Assembly (NCBI GenBank): GCA_002294045.1
Contig: DBEP01000066.1
Span: 73,179-106,089 of the forward strand
DNA: 32,911 nucleotides
DNA from: Lachnoclostridium sp. UBA903
GTDB taxonomy: Bacteria > Bacillota > Clostridia > Lachnospirales > Lachnospiraceae
Reading direction: 5' to 3'
Of this stretch, positions 16,552 through 24,354 are shown one piece after another (position 1 is the first letter of the stretch; each line of letters begins with the position of its first letter). The notes under the pieces were generated by a model. That model was not told where the DNA came from and made no database searches. It saw nothing but the letters and a program-made list of their open reading frames with translations. A program made the position numbers and the translations under genes.

Positions 16552-17793
16552 ATGTTCAAAAAATTTAAAGTATATATTTTATTCCTGTCAATAGTTTTGG
16601 TATTATCCGGCTGTAATCTGCTATCTGCTGATAATACGAAGGACACCCCCTCGGAGTCCCCTGCCTCGGAATTTACAAAATCCCCGGAAGTTTCAGCCCC
16701 GCAGCCTGCTCCTGCGGATACATCAAAAACAGAAGAAACCGTAATTCCCACATCGGCACCTGCAAAAAATCCGTCTTCCGAAACCAGGGAAGAAAGAGCG
16801 GAGGAAATCCTAAAAGACATGACTTTGAAAGAAAAGGCCGGACAAATGTTTTTTGTCCGCTGTATTAAGAATCAGGCTCCGGCCGATATTAAAAAATACC
16901 GTCCGGGAGGTTACATCCTGTTCGGGGATGATTTTAAGGATGACACCGAAGATACAATAAGAGCCACCATATCCGGCTATCAGAAAAACACTGAAATTCC
17001 TATGTTAATCGGTGTCGATGAAGAAGGAGGAAACGTTAACCGGATAAGTAAATATCCTGCATTCCGGTTCGCTCCATTTAAATCTCCCCAGGATTTATAT
17101 AAGGAAGGCGGCATGGAATTAATCCTCAGCGATACCAAGGAAAAAGCAGATTTGCTGAAGTCACTGGGGATTAACGTAAATCTGGCTCCGGTATGTGACG
17201 TATCAACGGATGCACAGGACTTTATCTACAGCCGCTCCTTCGGAAAGGAAGCCGGGGAAACTGCCGAATATGTAAAAGCCGTTGTCACCAAGATGAATGA
17301 AGAAGGCATCGGAAGTACGCTGAAGCATTTTCCGGGATACGGAAATAACGCCGATACCCATACCGGTATAGCGACAGATGAGAGAAGCTATGAAACATTC
17401 GAAAAGAGCGATTTTCTGCCCTTTCAGGCCGGTATCGCCGCGGGAGCAGGCAGCGTTATGGTATCCCATAATATAGTAAAATGTATGGACGAGGACTATC
17501 CTGCTTCCCTTTCGGCAAAAGTTCACACCATACTGAGGGAGAATTTAGGGTTTAAGGGTGTTATTATGACGGACGATTTAAGTATGGATGCAATAAAGCA
17601 ATATACCGGAGATGAGGAAGCTGCCGTACAGGCCATATTAGCAGGCAATGATTTAGTTGTGGCAACCGATTATGAGGTACAGATTCCCGCTGTCCTTTCT
17701 GCCGTACAGGCCGGAACCATAACAGAGGACCGTATTGACGAATCCGTGATCCGGATTCTCATCTGGAAGCTTAATCTGGGTATTATAAAATAA
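16552..17793 (+). CDS. GH3 family lipoprotein, beta-N-acetylhexosaminidase (NagZ) type
   Basis: The protein has 413 residues. A lipoprotein signal ends LSGC with Cys21, followed by a Pro/Ser/Thr-rich linker (about 25-76) that lifts the enzyme off the membrane. The GH3 barrel begins near residue 80. Key NagZ features are DEEGGNVNR (156-164), KHFPGYG (258-264), NADTH with the Asp268-His270 dyad that acts as general acid/base, and MTDDLSMDA with Asp341 as likely nucleophile. NagZ-type enzymes remove beta-linked N-acetylglucosamine from muropeptides or other glycans. Classical NagZ has DQEGGRV.R and PGHG, so the Glu, Asn and Tyr changes here may alter specificity. AAGGAG lies seven bases before the ATG. 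It is transcribed toward the DUF4097 gene and has no operon partner. Confidence 0.9.
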   Translation: MFKKFKVYILFLSIVLVLSGCNLLSADNTKDTPSESPASEFTKSPEVSAPQPAPADTSKTEETVIPTSAPAKNPSSETREERAEEILKDMTLKEKAGQMFFVRCIKNQAPADIKKYRPGGYILFGDDFKDDTEDTIRATISGYQKNTEIPMLIGVDEEGGNVNRISKYPAFRFAPFKSPQDLYKEGGMELILSDTKEKADLLKSLGINVNLAPVCDVSTDAQDFIYSRSFGKEAGETAEYVKAVVTKMNEEGIGSTLKHFPGYGNNADTHTGIATDERSYETFEKSDFLPFQAGIAAGAGSVMVSHNIVKCMDEDYPASLSAKVHTILRENLGFKGVIMTDDLSMDAIKQYTGDEEAAVQAILAGNDLVVATDYEVQIPAVLSAVQAGTITEDRIDESVIRILIWKLNLGIIK

Positions 17794-17854
17794 TGATAAA
17801 TCAATGACAGGATAATTTTTCAGGTTAATGCAGCAATCCTAAGCAGTACGCAAT

Positions 17855-18622
17855 CTATTCTTCCGTCTGCCGCTTGTTTAGAATATCAATACTTCCTGTT
17901 GATGTTTTAAGCACCACTTTATTTCCTTTGGTACCGATTTGTCCCGACATCTTTTTACTATCAATCGTGCTTACAGCAAAATCTGATTTCAATTTACCCG
18001 TTGAAGTATTGGCTTCAAGTAAAAATTCAGCCGTACCGGGAAGATGCAGCTGAACACTGCCCGAAGTAGTGACAATGTTTATATTTTGTTCTCCGAATGT
18101 TTTGTAAGCCGCAGATATGTTCCCCGAGCTTGCTTTTAGATCAAGGCTCCCGACACAATCATTCAAGGTAATGTCACCCGAAGTAGTGTTAATAGAAATC
18201 TTATCAGCCTGTGCTTTTTCAGATGTCACATTCCCGGAAGTAGTTTGAACGACAATTTGCCTGTCATAGTCCTCCGGAAGGTATATATCCACGTATAAAT
18301 CCTCGCCTGTCAGACAGTTTATTGTACGTGTTGACCCGACAATTACCGTCCCGCCGCCCGCCTTTGCGGCTAGTTTTAACTCTTGTTTTGACGTACCGTG
18401 GTAATGAATCCTTACTTCGTTTGTCTGAGCCTGCATAATACGTATTTTCTCTTTTGTCATAACTACCTGTAAGCTCGTAATCCCTTCAATAGAAAAGGAT
18501 TTTTCGTCATTGATTTCCACAGACGGGGCAAAAACCCGTGTTCTAAAAATGCTCATAATTAAAATCACTCCTATCACGATTATTCCAATCAACAGTTTTT
18601 TTGGGTGCAGCTTCTTTTTCAT
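17855..18622 (-). CDS. Membrane-anchored DUF4097 beta-repeat protein
   Basis: The 255-residue protein has one N-terminal membrane segment (about 9-25, IGIIVIGVILIMSIF) and an extracellular part made of short beta-strand repeats. Recurring TTSGN/TTSGD/ASSGN/TSTGK turns (about 130-250) are typical of the DUF4097 'putative adhesin' fold, also found in LiaG-like cell-envelope stress proteins. No catalytic motif is visible. The ribosome site AAGGAGGGG is strong. Its upstream region holds two inserted repeats and, beyond them, a palindrome matching the one over the tetR promoter. I infer that it was or is controlled by that TetR regulator. The function is unknown. Confidence 0.82.
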   Translation of the reverse strand: MKKKLHPKKLLIGIIVIGVILIMSIFRTRVFAPSVEINDEKSFSIEGITSLQVVMTKEKIRIMQAQTNEVRIHYHGTSKQELKLAAKAGGGTVIVGSTRTINCLTGEDLYVDIYLPEDYDRQIVVQTTSGNVTSEKAQADKISINTTSGDITLNDCVGSLDLKASSGNISAAYKTFGEQNINIVTTSGSVQLHLPGTAEFLLEANTSTGKLKSDFAVSTIDSKKMSGQIGTKGNKVVLKTSTGSIDILNKRQTEE

Positions 18623-18663
18623 TCCGAAACCCCTCCTTTTTATAAGAAAACTGACTTTAAACT

Positions 18664-18780
18664 AGTAGTCCAAAAAGTTTGTAATCCCCAAAATAAAGTG
18701 AGATTCTATATAATTCAAAAAGCTGGGCTCTTATTAATCACTTTATCCGGTTATCGAATAAACAAACTTTATGGACTACT
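18664..18780. repeat. 117-bp dispersed element (family A), copy 2, with intact inverted ends
   Basis: The ends AGTAGTCCAAAAAGTTTGT (18664-18682) and ACAAACTTTATGGACTACT (18762-18780) are inverted copies with one mismatch. The interior matches the copy at 16.24-16.34 kb. It has no coding capacity and looks like a MITE. It lies 41 bases upstream of the DUF4097 start and directly abuts element B. Confidence 0.82.
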
Positions 18781-18941
18781 CGAGCGTATTTGAAAAATCA
18801 TCGAGCCGTTCTGAACGCCCCACTTTGCGGTATGCTGCGTCGCAATTTTGGGAAAGTAGCACCACTACGCTCCCAAAATCGCTCCTTATCTCCCACATTG
18901 GAGCATCCAGCCCGGCACAAGCATTTTTCAGACGCACTCTA
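18781..18941. repeat. ~160-bp dispersed element (family B), copy 2
   Basis: It matches 12211-12366 over its length and has the inverted ends GAGCGTATTTGAAAAAT and TTTTTCAGACGCACTC. Its right end, reversed, also matches the lone ends at 16.35 and 29.28 kb. Together with element A it places 278 bases between the DUF4097 gene and the palindromic operator at 18945-18972. Confidence 0.8.
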
Positions 18942-18944
18942 ATT

Positions 18945-18972
18945 CGGAAGGAATAATTTTTCATTCATTCCG
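18945..18972. promoter_or_regulatory. Putative TetR operator, DUF4097 side
   Basis: An imperfect palindrome, CGGAAGGAATAA then TTTT then TCATTCATTCCG, of 12+4+12 bases. It is almost the same as the palindrome at 19620-19646 over the tetR promoter. Two near-identical palindromes on both sides of a TetR gene strongly suggest its binding sites. This one would serve a promoter for the downstream DUF4097 gene. Confidence 0.7.
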
Positions 18973-18980
18973 GATTCTGT

Positions 18981-19009
18981 AAAAATAAAAATGCATTAAG
19001 CATTTTTAT
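18981..19009 (-). terminator. Terminator overlapping the tetR stop codon
   Basis: A perfect 10-bp stem, ATAAAAATGC (18985-18994) with GCATTTTTAT (19000-19009), has a 5-base loop that contains part of the tetR stop codon. On the minus strand five T follow. The stem is AT-rich, so termination may be partial. Confidence 0.65.
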
Positions 19010-19595
19010 CTTTAACAATCGTTAACGGTTTCATAATAGCCTCCGTAACATATTCCAACAGCTTGGGGAAGTAGTCCTGGCCAATTTCTTCTTTATGAAG
19101 GTCAATATAAAACACGGCTTGACACAGAGCGCATATAAACTCATCATCCATGTCTTTTCTGATTTTGCCTTCAGACTTCCATTTAGCAAACAAATTAACA
19201 ACTGAGGTATTGAGTAAATCAAGGCTTTTCTCAACACCGCCCTGTTTATAAAATTCCTGTCTTAGCTTGTTGAAAAAGTCCCGGTTATACCATTCTTTTA
19301 ATATCGGATTAGACTTCATGCCTTCAAGGTCCAGCTTCATGATTTGTTTCACCGCTTTTACAGGGTCACTGTCCGGGTCAACTGACTGCATAATACTTTT
19401 TTTCAGCTTTTCGTTTTCATCCAAAAAAATTTCAATGAATAGCTGCTCTTTCGAGGCGTAGTGCCTGTAGAATTTCCCTATGCCTATTCCGACTGCGTTT
19501 GTAATGTCGGAGACACTGGTATTTTTAAAGCCCCGGGAAGCAAATAGTTCTTTGCCGCATTTAAAAATGGTAGTTTTCGTATCTTCCATGCTCAT
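18996..19595 (-). CDS. TetR/AcrR-family transcription repressor
   Basis: The 199-residue protein has a canonical N-terminal helix-turn-helix (about 27-49, SVSDITNAVGIGIGKFYRHY, followed by ASKEQLF) and a helical ligand-binding domain without clear similarity to a named subgroup. The inducer is unknown. A TCGACA/TATAAT promoter with 17-base spacing lies upstream, and a palindrome GGAATGAATA...TATTCCTTCC directly follows its -10 box, so autorepression is likely. A second copy of this palindrome stands between tetR and DUF4097. The start may be the ATG at 19595 or the one two codons later; GAGAGG lies 3 and 9 bases before them. Confidence 0.93.
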   Translation of the reverse strand: MSMEDTKTTIFKCGKELFASRGFKNTSVSDITNAVGIGIGKFYRHYASKEQLFIEIFLDENEKLKKSIMQSVDPDSDPVKAVKQIMKLDLEGMKSNPILKEWYNRDFFNKLRQEFYKQGGVEKSLDLLNTSVVNLFAKWKSEGKIRKDMDDEFICALCQAVFYIDLHKEEIGQDYFPKLLEYVTEAIMKPLTIVKDKNA

Positions 19596-19618
19596 AGTCC
19601 TCTCTTATTGAATATTTT

Positions 19619-19675
19619 TGGAAGGAATATTTTTTTATTCATTCCGATTATAGCACCTAACCTCCTTGTTGTCGA
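19619..19675 (-). promoter_or_regulatory. tetR promoter with overlapping operator
   Basis: On the minus strand the -35 TCGACA (19670-19675) and the -10 TATAAT (19647-19652) are separated by 17 bases, with an extended TGC before the -10. The palindrome GGAATGAATA...TATTCCTTCC (19620-19646) starts immediately after the -10 and covers the expected transcription start, an ideal place for repression. Confidence 0.82.
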
Positions 19676-19794
19676 GAGGATAGGGCAAAATTTATTTATT
19701 TATTTGTTATCGACATTTTATGACAAGTAATTATAAGGAAGGGCTAAACCGATACTATGCCCATCCTTAGCGGCAAGCCCCGGCATATGCCGAA

Positions 19795-20283
19795 TCAGGT
19801 ATCCGCAAGATTACGCAGTGCTTCTCCCGTTAAACGGTAGATTCTCCACCCTTCCCAATGAACGGCGCCTATACTTTCATAAAAGCGGATGGAAGGTTCA
19901 TTCCAGTTCAGGCAGGTCCATTCCATCCCCCAGCAATTTCTCTTGACCGCCAGTTCCGCGAGGTAAGATAAAATTGTTTTTCCAAAGCCACGGCCTCTGT
20001 ATTCCGGACGTATATAAATATCCTCCAGGTAGATTCCCGGTTTTCCGATAAAGGATGAAAAATTGTAGAAGTACATGGCATACCCAACCGGTGACTCATC
20101 CAGTTCCGCAATCATAACTTCGGCCACTTTTCTCTCAAAAATGGATTCCTTAAGTACCTCCTCCGTCGCCGTTACCCGGTCCGCCATTTTTTCGTAGTCC
20201 GCTAATTCTTTAATCAGTTCATAAATCAGATTGCTGTCCTTTTCTTCTGCAAACCGCAGACAAAATCCTTCTGTGCTTTTCAT
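19795..20283 (-). CDS. GNAT N-acetyltransferase (diamine acetyltransferase-like)
   Basis: The 162-residue protein starts MKSTEGFCLRFAEEKD and carries the acetyl-CoA motif YIRPEYRGRGFGKTILSYLA and a late WNEPSIRFYESIGA segment, the pattern of spermidine/diamine-type GNATs. The true start at 20283 has AGGAGAGG just upstream; the frame extends to 20406 without support. It lies 70 bases behind the DUF503 gene on the same strand and may be the last gene of that unit. The substrate is unproven. Confidence 0.88.
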   Translation of the reverse strand: MKSTEGFCLRFAEEKDSNLIYELIKELADYEKMADRVTATEEVLKESIFERKVAEVMIAELDESPVGYAMYFYNFSSFIGKPGIYLEDIYIRPEYRGRGFGKTILSYLAELAVKRNCWGMEWTCLNWNEPSIRFYESIGAVHWEGWRIYRLTGEALRNLADT

Positions 20284-20353
20284 AATTCCTCTCCTTTTAA
20301 CCCTTGTGCAGGAAAGAAGGCCGGATACGGAGGATACGCAGATATTTCTGTCC

Positions 20354-20635
20354 CTAGATAATATCACGCTCCGTACTGATAATCTCGCCTTCCGTATTGC
20401 CTTCAATAAAATTTATTATATTGTCCAGGATACTGTCGGCATGGGAAACATCACCTGCAACGCAGGCGATTCCAAGAACCGTAATCTGATGTATATCCTG
20501 TTCTTCCACTTCTGCTATAGATGCATTATACTTATTGCTTACTTTTGCACATAAGCTTTTTACTACCATACGTTTTTCTTTCAGGGAATGAACCCACGGC
20601 GTACGTATTTTTATTTTCAAGGCTCCGATTATCAT
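20354..20635 (-). CDS. DUF503 family protein (YlxP-like)
   Basis: A complete 93-residue small protein beginning MIIGALKIKIRTPWVHSLKE, with the family's SLKEKRMVVKSL, KYNASIAEVEEQD and ITVLGIACVAGD segments. DUF503/YlxP is often encoded near translation genes (nusA-infB-rbfA) in Firmicutes, but here it is next to an oxidoreductase. Its ATG overlaps the stop of that gene by 4 bases (ATGA), so the two are translationally coupled. The role of the family is not well defined. Confidence 0.9.
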   Translation of the reverse strand: MIIGALKIKIRTPWVHSLKEKRMVVKSLCAKVSNKYNASIAEVEEQDIHQITVLGIACVAGDVSHADSILDNIINFIEGNTEGEIISTERDII

Positions 20636-21429
20636 ATCTGCTCCGGACTTTTATCTATTTTACCGACAGCTGCGGCATAAACTACGAATTCATTGTCCTC
20701 TGCGTCGCTGGGCTTGGAGTCAAGCCCCAGAAGGCCGTCCGCCAAAGGCTGCTCATAAGCGCCGATTCCGCAGGCCCCGCATCCGATGGACTCACTGGCA
20801 AGATATAAATTCTGGCAAAGGTGGCCGGCATCAAGAAGGGCATATTTCTGGGCATTGATGGTATAACGCCATTCGGTGCGGTAAGGAATCACGGTCCATA
20901 CGAAAGCTACCGGCGCATTTCCCAAAAAAACCTGCCCGCCATAAGCTTTGCTGACCTGGTCAGCCTGGTCCTGTACAGGCCCCAGATATTCCAGTTTATG
21001 TTCTAAGGCCAGATAATGGTAAAGCCCCTGTTCCAATCCCTTAACACGGTTAATAAAAAGGTAAGTTTCAAAAGGATGCCTGGCACCCGCAGACGGTACT
21101 GTCCGCATGGTTGCTTTTTTCTGCCTGCCTATTACCTGTTTGACCCCCTGGGTCGCCCATAGTAAAAACGCCACTTCATCCAGAGTAAGGGATTCCTCCG
21201 TGTATTTTCGCTTGCTGGTTCTTGTATTAAGTATATTCAGAAAATCATTATTCTGAATGATATGTTCAAAGTTATCCGTAAGCGGTATGATTTTATCACT
21301 TACATTTTCCTTAGCCAATGGCGGCTGGGGTAATCCCTGGTTCTGGCCGCTTACATAGCTGTCGTCGTCCTTCGATTTCATCAGTTCCCTTAATTCCATT
21401 ATTCCTGCTCTTATTTTATCATTTTCCAT
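20632..21429 (-). CDS. SagB/ThcOx-type nitroreductase-fold FMN oxidoreductase
   Basis: The 265-residue protein has the SagB-type pattern: RTSKRKYTEESLTLDEVAFL near the start, TVPSAGARHPFETYLFINRV (FMN-binding region), LGNAPVAFVWT, and DAGHLCQNLYLASESIGCGA near the end. Family members use FMN; some oxidise thiazolines to thiazoles in peptide-toxin biosynthesis. No cyclodehydratase, precursor peptide or exporter is encoded nearby, so this is probably a stand-alone redox enzyme. It shares an ATGA overlap with DUF503. AGGAG lies seven bases before the ATG. Confidence 0.9.
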   Translation of the reverse strand: MENDKIRAGIMELRELMKSKDDDSYVSGQNQGLPQPPLAKENVSDKIIPLTDNFEHIIQNNDFLNILNTRTSKRKYTEESLTLDEVAFLLWATQGVKQVIGRQKKATMRTVPSAGARHPFETYLFINRVKGLEQGLYHYLALEHKLEYLGPVQDQADQVSKAYGGQVFLGNAPVAFVWTVIPYRTEWRYTINAQKYALLDAGHLCQNLYLASESIGCGACGIGAYEQPLADGLLGLDSKPSDAEDNEFVVYAAAVGKIDKSPEQI

Positions 21430-21781
21430 GTATATTCTCCTATCTTTCCGGATTACCGAACTTCCTAATCCCGGCGCTTAATTATGGCTTACACTTTCCG
21501 CAAAATCCGGCACGGAACAGGTACACACCCTAGTATGCCGGTTCCGCCGTAATTCTTATTTTCTTTAGAAACTGTACAGAGTGTGTTTGATTATGTACTC
21601 CTTTTAAGATTATATACAATCTGAATGTTTATGGCAATACCCTGTTCCCGTTTGCATGCAGGTCTCAGGTTTTCTGTGACTTTTGCTTCGCTGCACTCAC
21701 AAAAACACCTGGCGGTACCACAGGCTGTGTAACCTTAAATGCACAAAAACGCAGCTGTCTTGTATTCTTACAGTATGGGAA
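21430..21781. other. Non-coding spacer with repeat relics
   Basis: No gene is visible. The segment GGTTTTCTGTGACTTT.GCTTCGCTGCA... at 21668-21705 matches the core of the 175-bp element at 27.42-27.46 kb, with one mismatch over 38 bases. CACCCTAGTA (about 21527) and CAGAGTGTGTTTGA (about 21579) resemble ends of element B. CGGAAC and GTTCCG, and CCGGCA and TGCCGG, form an interlaced inverted repeat at about 21508-21550. It reads as a graveyard of small elements. Confidence 0.5.
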
Positions 21782-22666
21782 TTAAGTATCTGTAAATTTC
21801 TCTCCTGTAATTTTCTCACTTAAGGCAAATAATCTTCTGGCCGCTTTTTTACTCTTGGCCGCTTTCGATGTTTTCGTCATCCAGCACCGGTAAAAATATT
21901 TTCCCGTAGCTCCTGCCACATCCGGGCTGGTCGCAAGGTAAACCGCGGTAACGGCCCCCATTTCCGGTGTTATAAAATACGGTTTCAGAAGCTTCATAAC
22001 TGTTTTGCCAAATCCCGTATCCCTGTCAATCCCAAGTGAAGTTGCAACTGCTCCGGGATGGCAGCAGTTAACGGTAATTTCTCTGCCGCGCAGGCGTTCG
22101 GCTAATTCCCTGGCAAACAGTATATTGGCCAGCTTCGACTGGCTGTAGGCTGTTATTACGTTGAATCCCCGTTTTAAATTATAATCATTAAAATGTATCC
22201 GTCCCACTTTATGAGCCCCGGATGCCACTACGACAATCCGGCTGCCGGGCTTCATTCTGTCCAGCAAACGAAGAGTCAGCAGGAAATGTCCTATGTGGTT
22301 TATACCGAATTGTTCCTCCAGGCCGTCCTCCGTTATTCTACGGTTTAATGAAATCACACCGGCATTATTTACAAGCACATCCAGTTTTTCAAAATTTTCC
22401 TTAAACTCACCGGTAAATCTGCGGATATCATCCATACTTGCAAGATTACATAACATGAGCCTTAAATCACGGTCTTTTATTTCCTGTAAATCTTTAAGGG
22501 CTGCTTCGCCCCGTTCCTTATTTCTGCAAAGCATTACTACCAGATAACCCTGGTCCGCCAGGGCTGCCGCAGTAGCTTTACCCATACCCGAATTGGCACC
22601 GGTCACAAGGGCAATTTTCTTTTTCTCTTCCCCTTCCGGTACTGTCTTATTCATCGCTTCATACAT
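21782..22666 (-). CDS. Short-chain dehydrogenase/reductase
   Basis: The 294-residue enzyme has a Rossmann fold with the nucleotide loop TGANSGMG (22-29), the NNAG motif (100-103) and the catalytic Ser149, Tyr174 and Lys178 (YSQSK). Length and sequence are nearest to the retinol-dehydrogenase/WW-oxidoreductase-like branch, which usually prefers NADPH; the substrate is not known. The first glycine-rich motif has Met where Ile is usual, a harmless change. AGGAG lies shortly before the chosen ATG. It is the last gene of the run, 28 bases behind a GNAT gene. Confidence 0.92.
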   Translation of the reverse strand: MYEAMNKTVPEGEEKKKIALVTGANSGMGKATAAALADQGYLVVMLCRNKERGEAALKDLQEIKDRDLRLMLCNLASMDDIRRFTGEFKENFEKLDVLVNNAGVISLNRRITEDGLEEQFGINHIGHFLLTLRLLDRMKPGSRIVVVASGAHKVGRIHFNDYNLKRGFNVITAYSQSKLANILFARELAERLRGREITVNCCHPGAVATSLGIDRDTGFGKTVMKLLKPYFITPEMGAVTAVYLATSPDVAGATGKYFYRCWMTKTSKAAKSKKAARRLFALSEKITGEKFTDT

Positions 22667-22694
22667 TCATGGCTCCTTTCTGCATCGGATGCAT

Positions 22695-23147
22695 TTATAA
22701 ATGGATATTCATACAAATACTGTTATCGTCCCCTACATACCGTCCATAATTTTCCATAATCTGAAACCCAAGTTTTTTATATAAAGATATCGCTGCCGGC
22801 TGTTTTTTCCCTGTTTCCAGTATCATGCTTTTATACCCTTTTTCTTTTGCCCGATCCAGCAATTGCTTTATTATATATGTACTATATCCGTTTCCTCTAT
22901 ATTCCTTGTTTACGTATACTCTTTTCAATTCTGCCGTATTGCCGTTATATTTTTTAAAACCAGCACAGGCAAAGGGATTATTTCCGTCATATAAAAGAAT
23001 TACATCCGTAATATCTGACAAGCTGTTAGAAACGGCATTTTTCTTTTGCTCCCCGCCGTACAGCGTATAAAATTCCCGCTCCAATTCCTCCGACAGTATA
23101 GCAAAATCCTCATTTCTGCCGTCCGTAAACTTAGCTGTGAATTTCAT
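22695..23147 (-). CDS. GNAT N-acetyltransferase
   Basis: The 150-residue protein has the GNAT core: RVYVNKEYRGNGYSTYIIKQ for acetyl-CoA binding and ETGKKQPAAISLYKKLGFQI near the end. I chose the ATG at 23147, which has GAGG upstream and overlaps the end of the threonine-aldolase-like gene by 17 bases; a longer frame to 23189 would overlap more. Coupled translation with the aldolase gene is likely. The substrate is unknown. Confidence 0.88.
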   Translation of the reverse strand: MKFTAKFTDGRNEDFAILSEELEREFYTLYGGEQKKNAVSNSLSDITDVILLYDGNNPFACAGFKKYNGNTAELKRVYVNKEYRGNGYSTYIIKQLLDRAKEKGYKSMILETGKKQPAAISLYKKLGFQIMENYGRYVGDDNSICMNIHL

Positions 23148-24174
23148 CCTGAACCTCGCCGCGAATGAATTCACATAAAGCCTCCACACTTTTCGGGATT
23201 GTAGCCCAGGAGGTTACAAAACGTACCGCGGTATGTGTATCATCCACCTTCTTTTGAAGGGAAAATATAAATTCCCTTTCCAGCTTTTCTATTAAATCGT
23301 TTGGAAGAATGGGAAACAGCTGGTTGGTACCTGCCGGTGCATAGAAAGAATGGCCGCATTCCTTAAGGGTATGGGCTATTTTCTGCGCCATTTCATTGGC
23401 ATGGGCTCCTAATTCAAAAAACAGGTTATTTTCAAATAAGGCTTCAAACTGGATGCCCGTAACAAAACCCTTCGCCATTAAAGCGCCTCTTTGCTTTATC
23501 AGGTACCGGAAGTCTTCCTTTAACTCTTCCCTGCAGATAACCAGGGCTTCTCCAAGCAGGGCTCCGTTTTTCGTACCGCCAATATAGAAAACATCCGTTA
23601 ACTCCGCAATATCCCCTAATTCCAGATCATTTTCACGGCAGGTCAGTGCGGAACCCAAACGTGCACCATCCAGGAACAATATAAGCCCGTTTGCTTTGCA
23701 GATATGATGAAGCGCCGATAGTTCCGCCCTGGTATAAATAGTCCCCAGTTCTGTGGAATTAGAGATATAAACCATTTTCGGCTGTACCATATGTTCATCC
23801 GTATGATAATCCAGGGCCGACTGAATTACGGCAGGAGTAAGCTTGCCGTCAAAACAGGGCATAGCTGCAACTTTATGTCCTGTGGCTTCTATGGCTCCTG
23901 TCTCATGTACATTGATATGCCCCGTATCGGCTGCAATCACGCACTGGTGGGGACGTAAAAAGGAGGAGATAACCAGAAGATTTGTCTGGGTCCCTCCCGG
24001 AAGGAAGTGAATGTCCGCATTGTCCTTATGAAGATACTTCTTGATTAATTCTTTCGCCCTGGCCGTGTGTATATCTTCACCATAGCCTGAATTCTGCTCC
24101 AGGTTGGATTCCACCAAAAGCTCCAATATACGGGGATGGGCACCCTCACTGTAATCGTTCATAAAGCTGTACAT
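23131..24174 (-). CDS. Threonine aldolase-family PLP enzyme
   Basis: The 347-residue protein matches low-specificity L-threonine aldolases of the beta-eliminating lyase superfamily, which cleave threonine or allo-threonine to glycine and acetaldehyde. It starts with NDYSEGAHPRILELL, then YGEDIHTARA, HFLPGGTQTNLLVI, ETGAIEATGH and LFLDGARLGSAL (the Asp that holds the PLP ring). Lys202 in YIGGTKNGALLGEA forms the Schiff base. The start is placed at the ATG 24174 behind AAGGGG; a TTG further upstream has weaker support. It leads a two- or three-gene unit from an extended -10 promoter. Confidence 0.92.
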   Translation of the reverse strand: MYSFMNDYSEGAHPRILELLVESNLEQNSGYGEDIHTARAKELIKKYLHKDNADIHFLPGGTQTNLLVISSFLRPHQCVIAADTGHINVHETGAIEATGHKVAAMPCFDGKLTPAVIQSALDYHTDEHMVQPKMVYISNSTELGTIYTRAELSALHHICKANGLILFLDGARLGSALTCRENDLELGDIAELTDVFYIGGTKNGALLGEALVICREELKEDFRYLIKQRGALMAKGFVTGIQFEALFENNLFFELGAHANEMAQKIAHTLKECGHSFYAPAGTNQLFPILPNDLIEKLEREFIFSLQKKVDDTHTAVRFVTSWATIPKSVEALCEFIRGEVQDEIHS

Positions 24175-24280
24175 AACTGTTTTCCCCTTATCTGAATGAG
24201 TATCCTGCAAATTACGCCTCTACCCATTAAGAATTCCTTTCTTAATAATTTTTGTTTTGTCAGAGTAATTTATTCAGATT

Positions 24281-24309
24281 ATTATACCACTGTCATTCCG
24301 TACTTTCCA
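24281..24309 (-). promoter_or_regulatory. Promoter of the threonine aldolase gene
   Basis: On the minus strand TGGAAA (24304-24309), 17 bases, then TGG-TATAAT (24281-24286) with an extended -10. It lies 107 bases before the start codon. An AT-only hairpin, ATTAAGAA/TTCTTAAT, follows at 24226-24246 in the leader. Confidence 0.68.
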
Positions 24310-24354
24310 CCGTACCTTAAGATTTTTCTTCCTTTTATTTATATGAAATGATAA

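Noticed and set aside
19760..19795. CGGCATATGCCG palindrome after the GNAT gene as terminator
   Set aside because: The stem has no loop and no following T-tract on the minus strand.
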